In this document: positions 8,901 to 17,900 of the stretch, one piece after another | Layout: every line of letters starts with the position of its first letter | Position numbering within the stretch: the stretch's first letter is position 1 | Assembly: GCF_001894745.1 (NCBI RefSeq) | Contig: NZ_BBYF01000013.1 | Location: forward strand, 1 to 64,000 | Reading direction: 5' to 3' | From: Paenibacillus sp. NAIST15-1 | GTDB taxonomy: Bacteria > Bacillota > Bacilli > Paenibacillales > Paenibacillaceae | Length of the DNA: 64,000 nt | Made by a program: the position numbers and the translations under genes | Notes under the pieces: generated by a model | The model's database searches: none | What the model saw: the letters and a program-made list of their open reading frames with translations, nothing else | Told to the model about the DNA's origin: nothing

Positions 8901-11900
8901 TGCGGCGCCGCAAACTCCGGCGGAGGAGCTTGTTTCCGCGGTATGGAGCCAACTGCTTGGCGTGGAGAGGATCGGTATCTATGATTCCTTCTTTGATTTG
9001 GGAGGCCACTCGCTGCTGGCGACGCAAGCGGTTTCGCGTCTGCGCGAGGTGTTCGGCGTGGAGGTGGCGGTGCGCGACCTGTTCCAACACCCGACGATCG
9101 AAGGCTTATCCCGCCGATTAACGCTGTTAGCTCAAGGGGGAGAAGGGGCGAAGCGACCGCCGATTCAAGCGGTGGAACGAGGCGTAAATATGCCAGCATC
9201 GTATGCCCAGCAGCGGCTCTGGTTCCTCGATCAACTGGAACCGAACAGTCCGCTGTACAATATTCCATGCGCATGGCGGTTACAGGGAGCCTGGAAGCTG
9301 GACGCGTTGGAACAAGCCTACCATGCGCTGATTCAGCGTCATGAAGCGCTTCGCACTGTCATTGGCGAGGCGAACGGCGAGCCGGTGCAGATCATTCGCG
9401 AACATCAGCCTGAGCGTCTGCCTGTGACGGATCTTCGTCATCTGGCAAGCGAGGACAGGGAGCGCGAGCTGAAATCGCATATGCAAGCGGAGGCAGACAA
9501 GCCGTTCCAACTGGCTGAGGGACCGTTAATCCGGGCGCAGGCCATCGCGATGGGAGAGAACGATTGGGTGCTGCTGTGCACGCTGCACCATATCATATTT
9601 GACGGATGGTCGCTGGACATATTCGTTCGGGAATGGCTTGCACTATATGAGGCGTTTGCAGGAGGGCAGCCAGCGGCATTGGCACCGCTATCGTTGCAAT
9701 ATGCCGACTACGCGCATTGGCAGCGGAGCTGGATGAGCGAAGACGTGATGAACCGTCAGTTGGCGTACTGGGAGGAAGAGCTGGGCGGGGAGCTGCCTGT
9801 GCTGCAGCTGCCGACGGATCGTCCGCGTCCGGCGCAGCAAAGCTACCGGGGAGAGCGGTATGAAACTGATCTTCCGGCCGCTTTGCTCGTCAAGCTAAAA
9901 GCGCTCAGCCGTCAAGAGGGAGCGACGTTATTCATGACGCTGCTCGCCGCCTACCAAGGATTCCTCTCCCGCTATACGGGACAGACGGATATCACCGTCG
10001 GCAGTCCGATTGCGAACCGGCATTACGGGGAAATCGAGGAGATGATCGGATTTTTTGTCAACACCCTTGTGTACCGTGCAGATGTGTCAGCCAATCCGAG
10101 CTTCCGGGAGTTGATATCGCAAGTGCGCGGGAAAGCATGGAAAGCGCAGGAGCATCAGGACATCCCGTTTGAGAAGATCGTGGCGGCGCTGCAGCCGGAG
10201 CGGTCGGCGAGCTATTCGCCATTGTTTCAGACGATGTTTACGCTGCAAAGCCGTCCGAGCGAGCTGCCGATGAACTCGGAACGCCGGATGGACACGATAA
10301 GCAGCTTTATGTCGGTCGCGAAGTTCGACTTGACGGTAGGTGTGCAAGAAGTCGAAGAGGGGATGCGCGTCAGCTTCGAATACAGCACGGACTTGTTCGA
10401 CGCGTCAACCATCGAGCGGATGGCGGCACACTTCGAGCGATGGCTGCATGAAGTGGCGGAGTATCCGGAGCGATCGATAGGCCAGATGCAGTTGATTAGC
10501 GAAGCAGAAACGAAGCAGCAACTGGAGATATGGAACCGGACGGAGACGGCGTATCCACGGGATCAGGTGATTCAGGAGCTGTTCGAGGAGCAGGTGGCGG
10601 CAAGGCCGGAAGCGGTGGCTGTTGTTGACGGAGACCGCCAGCTGACGTATGGGGAACTGAATGCGCGGGCTAACCAACTGGCGCGCTGCTTGCAAAAAAA
10701 AGGCGTGAAGCCGGAGACGCTGGTTGGAATCTGCTTGGAACGCTCGGCGGATCTGATCGTCGGGATCCTGGGGATCCTGAAAGCCGGGGGCGCGTATGTG
10801 CCGATGGATCCGTCGTATCCGAAGCAGCGTCTGACTTACATGGCCCACGATGCAGGAATTGAGTTTCTGGTGACCCAGAGCGAGGCAAGCGGATGGGTGC
10901 CGGAGCCGATCACGCGCATCTGTCTGGACAGAGCTGCGGATCAAGAGATGCTGTCACAGGAGAGCGATTGGAATCCGCCGGCCATGACGACACCGCAAAA
11001 CGCAGCTTACGTCATGTATACGTCAGGATCTACCGGAAACCCGAAAGGCGTCGTTGTGGAGCAGCGCAACGTGGTTCGTCTGGTGAAACAAGCGGGCTAC
11101 ATCCCTTTCAGCGCCGAAGATAGAATGGCTCAAACCGGTGCGATCGGGTTCGATGCCAGCACGTTTGAAGTGTTCGGCGCGCTGCTAAACGGAGGATCGC
11201 TGTATCCTATCCCAAGGGAAACGTTGCTGGATGCGCCCGCGCTGGCGGCGTTTGTACATCGTCATCAGTTGACGACGATGTGGCTGACATCTCCATTGTT
11301 CAACCAGCTTGTTCAAAAAGACGCTGCCCTGTTCGCAGGTCTTCAGCATCTCATCATCGGCGGGGACGCATTGTCGCCGGTTCATGTCAATCAGGTGCTG
11401 CGTTCTTCTCCTGAATTGTCGCTGTGGAACGGGTACGGTCCGACCGAGAATACGACGTTCTCCACGTGTTTCTTGATTGACCGTGACCGTGCGTATGAGG
11501 AACAGATCCCTATCGGTAAACCGATAGGCAACTCGACGGCGTATGTGGTCAATCAGCACAATCACTTGAATCCTGTCGGCGTGCCGGGGGAGCTTTGTCT
11601 GGGCGGAGACGGCGTGGCACGCGGGTATTTGAACCAGCCTGACCTGACAGCAGACAAATTCGTATCCAATCCGTTCGTTGCGGGAGAGCGCATGTACCGG
11701 ACAGGGGATTGGGTAAAGTGGATGCCCGATGGGAATCTGGTTTATTTAGGGCGGATGGACAAACAGGTAAAAATCAGAGGATTCCGGATCGAAGTCGGGG
11801 AGATCGAAACGGTGCTCAGCCAGCACCCGACTCTGCGGCAGGCATCCGTCGTCGTGCGGGAAGACAGGCCCGGGGAAAAGCAGCTGGCGGCGTATCTGGT

Positions 11901-14900
11901 CGGCGAAGGCAGCGCGCAGGAATGGCGGACATACTTGACCGAGCGATTGCCAAGCTATATGGTGCCGACGTATTTTGTGCAACTGGACAGTTTGCCGTTA
12001 ACGCCGAACGGGAAGATCGATACGAGGGCACTACCGATTCCGACAGTGTCGTCGTGGAATCAAGAGGGCTATGCAGCGCCACAAACGCCAGCGGAGGAGC
12101 TCGTTGCGGCGGTATGGAGCCAGCTGCTTGGTGTGGAGAGGATCGGTAGCTATGATTCCTTCTTTGATTTGGGAGGCCACTCGCTGCTGGCGACGCAGGC
12201 AGTTTCGCGTCTGCGCGAGGTGTTCGGCGTGGAGGTGGCAGTGCGCGACCTGTTCCAATACCCGACGATCGAGAGCTTATCCCGTCGATTAACGCTGTTA
12301 GCGCAAGGTGGAGAAGGGGAGAAGCGTCCGCCGATTCAAGCGGTGGAACGAGGCGTGCATATGCCGGCATCGTATGCCCAGCAGCGGCTCTGGTTCCTCG
12401 ATCAACTGGAACCGAACAGTCCGCTGTACAATATTCCATGCGCATGGCGGTTGCAGGGAGCCTGGAAGCTGGATGCGTTGGAACAAGCCTACGATGCGCT
12501 GATCCAGCGTCATGAAGTGCTGCGTACTGTCATTGGCGAGGCGAACGGCGAGCCGGTGCAGATTATTCGTAAACACCAGCCCGAGCGTCTGCCTGTGACG
12601 AACCTTCGCCATCTGGCAAGCGAGGACAGAGAGCGCGAGATGAAGTCGCTCATGCAAGCGGAGGCAGACAAACCGTTCCAACTGGCTGAGGGGCCGTTAA
12701 TCCGGGCACAGGCCATCGCGATGGGAGAGAACGATTGGGTGCTGATGTGCACGCTGCACCATATTATATTTGACGGATGGTCGTTGGACATTTTTGTACG
12801 GGAATGGCTCGCGCTGTATGAGGCGTTTGCGGAAGGGCAGCCAGCGGAGTTGGCACCGCTATCTTTGCAATATGCCGACTACGCGCATTGGCAGCGGAAC
12901 TGGCTGAGCGAAGACGTGATGAACCGTCAGTTGGCGTACTGGGAGGAAGAACTGGGCGGGGAACTGCCTGTGCTGCAACTGCCGACGGATCGTCCGCGTC
13001 CAGCGCAGCAAAGCTACCGGGGAGAGCGGTATGAAGCGGATCTTCCGGCCGATTTGCTCATCAAGCTAAAAGCGCTCAGTCGTCAAGAGGGAGCAACGTT
13101 ATTCATGACGCTGCTCGCCGCCTACCAAGGTTTCCTCTCCCGCTATACGGGACAGACGGATATCGCCGTCGGCAGTCCGATTGCGAACAGGCATTACGGG
13201 GAAATCGAGGGGATGATCGGATTCTTTGTCAACACCCTTGTGCACCGTGCGGATGTGTCGGCCAATCCGAGCTTCCGTGAGTTGGTGTCGCAAGTTCGCG
13301 GGAAATCATGGAAAGCGCAGGAGCATCAGGACATCCCGTTTGAGAAGATCGTGGCGGCACTGCAGCCGGAGCGGTCGGCGAGCTATGCGCCATTGTTTCA
13401 GACGATGTTTACGCTGCAAAACCGTCCGAGCGAGCTGCCGGTGGACTCGGAATGCCGGATGGATACGATAAGCAGCTTTATGTCGGTCGCGAAGTTCGAC
13501 TTGACGGTAGGCGTGCAAGAAGTCGAAGAGGGGATGCGCGTCGGCTTCGAATACAGCACGGACTTGTTCGACGCGTCAACCATCGAGCGGATGGCGGCAC
13601 ACTTCGAGCGATGGCTGCATGAAGTGGCGGAGCATCCAGAGCGATCGATAGGCCAGATGCAGTTGATTAGCGAAGCAGAAACGAAGCAGCAACTGGAGAT
13701 ATGGAACCGGACGGAGACGGCGTATCCACGGGATCCGGTAATTCAGGAACTGTTCGAGGAGCAGGCGGCGGCACAGCCGGAGGCGGTGGCAGTCGTTGAC
13801 GAGGATCGCCAGCTGACGTATGGGGAACTGAATGCGCGGGCGAACCAACTGGCGCACTACTTGCGGAAGAAAGGCGTGAAGCCAGAGACGCTGGTCGGGA
13901 TCTGCATGGAACGCTCGGCGGATCTGATCGTCGGGATCCTGGGGATCTTAAAAGCCGGGGGTGCGTATGTGCCGATGGATCCGTCGTATCCGCAGCAGCG
14001 TCTGACTTACATGGTCCACGATGCAGGAATTGAGTTGATGGTGACCCAGAGCGAGGCAAGCGGATGGGTGCCGGAGCCGATTACGCGCATCTGTCTGGAC
14101 AGCGCTGCGGATCAGGAGATGCTGTCACAGGAGAGCGACCGGAATCCGTCAATCGCCACGACGCCGCACAACATGGCCTATCTGATTTACACCTCAGGAA
14201 CTACAGGGAATCCGAAAGGGGTTATGGTCGAACATCACACACTGATCAACATGGTGTTCTGGCATCAGCAATTTTATCAAGTAACGGAACAGGATCGTGT
14301 GAGTCAAATAGCAAGCATCGCATTTGATGCTGCAGTTGCAGAAATATGGCCCTGCTTGAGCAGAGGCGCCAGTTTGTATGTGTGCAAGGAAAGCGTAAGA
14401 ACGGATCCTGAAGCGTTGCAGGATTGGGTCGTTGACCAGCAAATTACGATCAGTTTTATGCCAACGCAGATGGCCGAAATCATGATTCATCTGCCCTGGC
14501 CGTCGCATACATCGTTACGCTGTTTGCTGACGGGGGGGGATATGCTGCGGCAGTCTCCGCCAGCTTCATTGCCTTTTGCACTCATCAACAACTACGGTCC
14601 TACAGAGTGTACAGTCGTGGCTACAGCAACAGAGGTCAGCCCTTTGCAGGAGGGCGTACCGCCGATTGGAGGGCCAATAGCGAATACGAAGTTATACGTA
14701 TTGGATCGCCATCAACAACCTGTACCAATCGGTGTCGTCGGGGAGCTGTACATTGGCGGGGCAGGGGTTACCCGTGGATACTTGAATCGTCCAGAGCTGA
14801 CGGAGGAGCGATTCCTTCCGGATCCTTTCAGCGGTGAGTCTGGAGCGAGAATGTACAGAACGGGAGATGCTGTAAAGTATCAGCCGGACGGCAACCTGAT

Positions 14901-17900
14901 CTATGTAAGCAGGATCGACGACCAGGTGAAAATCAGAGGATTCCGGATTGAGCTCGGAGAGATTGAAATGGTGCTAAGTCAGTTGCCGACGATCAAGCAA
15001 GCTGTCGTCATCGTGCGGGAAGATAGGCCAGGGGAAAAGCAACTGGCGGCGTATCTGGTCGGAGAAGGCAGCGCACAGGAATGGCGGACATACTTGAGCG
15101 AGCGCTTGCCAAGCTATATGGTGCCGACGTATTTTGTACAACTGGACAGTTTGCCGTTAACGCCGAACGGGAAGATAGATACGCGGGCACTGCCGATCCC
15201 GACAGTGTCGTCGCAAGAGGGCTATGCGGCGCCGCAAACGCCAGGAGAGGAGCTCGTATCGGCGGTATGGGGCCAACTGCTTGGTGTGGAGAGGTTCGGT
15301 ATCTATGATTCCTTCTTTGATTTGGGAGGCCACTCGCTGCTGGCGGCGCAGGCGGTTTCGCGTCTGCGCGAGGTGTTCGGCGTGGAGGTGGCAGTGCGCG
15401 ACCTGTTCCAATACCCGACGATCGAGAGCTTATCCCGCCAATTAACGCTGTTAGCGCAAGGTGGAGAAGGGGAGAAGCGTCCGCCGATTCAAGCGGTGGA
15501 ACGAGGCGTGCATATGCCGGTATCGTATGCCCAGCAGCGGCTCTGGTTCCTCGATCAACTGGAACCGAACAGTCCGCTGTACAATATTCCATGCGCATGG
15601 CGATTGCAGGGAGCCTGGAAGCTGGATGCGTTGGAACAAGCCTACGATGCGCTGATCCAGCGTCATGAAGTGCTGCGCACCGTCATTGGCGAGGCGAACG
15701 GCGAGCCGGTACAGATCATTCGCGAACACCAGCCTGAGCGTCTGCCTATGACGGACCTTCGCCATCTGGCAAGCGAGGACAGAGAGCGCGAGATGAAGTC
15801 GCTCATGCAAGCGGAGGCAGACAAACCGTTCCAACTGGCTGAGGGGCCGTTAATCCGGACGCAGGCCATCGCGATGGGAGAGAACGATTGGGTGCTGCTG
15901 TGCACGCTGCACCATATCATCTTTGACGGATGGTCGCTGGACATTTTCGTCCGGGAGTGGCTCGCACTATATGAGGCGTTTGCGGGAGGGCAGCCAGCGG
16001 CATTGGCACCGCTATCTTTGCAATATGCCGACTACGCGCATTGGCAGCGGAACTGGCTGAGCGAAGACGTGATGAACCGTCAGTTGGCGTACTGGGAGGA
16101 AGAGCTAGGCGGGGAACTGCCAGTGCTGCAGCTGCCGACGGATCGTCCGCGTCCAGCGCAGCAAAGCTATCGGGGAGAGCTGTATGAAGTGGATCTTCCA
16201 GCCGCTTTGCTCGTCAAGTTAAAAGCGCTCAGTCGTCAAGAGGGAGCGACGTTATTCATGACACTGCTCGCCGCCTACCAAGGTTTCCTCTCCCGCTATA
16301 CGGGACAGACAGATATCGCCGTCGGCAGTCCGATTGCGAACCGGCATTACGAGGAAATTGAGGGGATGATAGGATTCTTTGTCAACACCTTGGTGTACCG
16401 TGCGGATGTGTCGGCCAATCCGAGCTTCCGGGAGTTGGTGTCGCAAGTGCGCGGGAAAGCATGGAAAGCGCAGGAGCATCAGGACATCCCGTTCGAGAAG
16501 ATCGTGGCGGCGCTGCAGCCGGAGCGGTCGGCGAGCTATGCGCCATTGTTTCAGACGGTATTTACGCTTCAAAGCCGTCCGAGCGAGCTGCCAATGGACT
16601 TGGAACGCCGGATGGATACGATAAGCAGCTTTATGTCGGTCTCGAAGTTCGACTTGACGGTAGGCGTGCAAGAAGCCGAAGAGGGTATGCGCGTCAGCTT
16701 CGAATACAGCACGGACTTATTCGACGCGTCAACCATCGAGCGGATGGCGGTACACTTCGAGCGATGGCTGCATGAAGTGGCGGAGCATCCAGAGCGATCG
16801 ATAGGCCAGATGCAGTTGATTAGCGAAGCAGAAACGAAGCAGCAACTGGAGATATGGAACCGGACGGAGACGGCGTATCCACGGGATCCGGTAATTCAGG
16901 AGCTGTTCGAGGAGCAGGCGGCAGCACGGCCGGAAGCGGTGGCAGTCGTTGACGAAGACCGCCAGCTGACGTATGGGGAACTGAATGCGCGGGCGAACCA
17001 ACTGGCGCACTACTTGCGGAAGAAAGGCGTGAAGCCGGAGACGCTGGTTGGGATCTGCATGGAACGCTCGGCGGACCTGATCGTCGGGATCCTGGGGATC
17101 TTAAAAGCTGGTGGCGCGTATGTGCCGATGGATCCGTCGTATCCGCAGCAGCGCTTGACTTACATGACCCAGGATGCGGGAATTGAGTTGATGGTGACCC
17201 AGAGTGAGACAAGCGGTTGGGTGCCGGAGCCGATCACGCGCATCTGTCTGGACAGCGCTGCCGATCAGGAGATGCTGTCACAGGAGAGCGACCGGAATCC
17301 GTCAATCGCCACGACGCCGCACAACATGGCCTATCTGATTTACACCTCAGGAACTACAGGGAATCCGAAAGGGGTTATGGTCGAGCATCACACACTGATC
17401 AATATGGTGTTCTGGCACCAGCAATTTTTCCAAGTTACGGAGCAAGATCGTGCGAGTCAAATAGCAAGCATCGCATTTGATGCCGCAGTGGCAGAAATAT
17501 GGCCCTATCTGAGCAGAGGCGCTAGTTTGCATGTGTGCAAGGAAAGCGTAAGAACGGATCCTGCAGCGTTGCAGAATTGGGTCGTTGACCAGCAAATTAC
17601 GATCGGTTTTATGCCAACGCAGATGGCCGAAATCATGATTCATCTGCCCTGGCCGTCGCATACATCGTTACGCTGTTTGCTGACGGCGGGGGATATGCTG
17701 CGGCAGTCGCCGCCAGCTTCATTGCCTTTTGTACTCATCAACAACTACGGCCCTACAGAGTGTACAGTCGTGGCTACAGCAACAGAGGTCAGCCCCTTGC
17801 AGGAGGGCATACCGCCAATTGGAGGACCAATAGCGAATACGAAGTTATACGTGTTGGATCCACATCAACAACCTGTACCAATCGGTGTCGTCGGGGAGCT

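Noticed and set aside
8651..17661. Many long open frames (60-209 codons) on the minus strand and in other plus frames inside the NRPS gene, repeated in each module
   Set aside because: They are shadows caused by the GC-rich, stop-poor codon use of the repeated modules. They repeat with the module period, have Arg/Ser/Pro-rich compositions, and lack ribosome sites.
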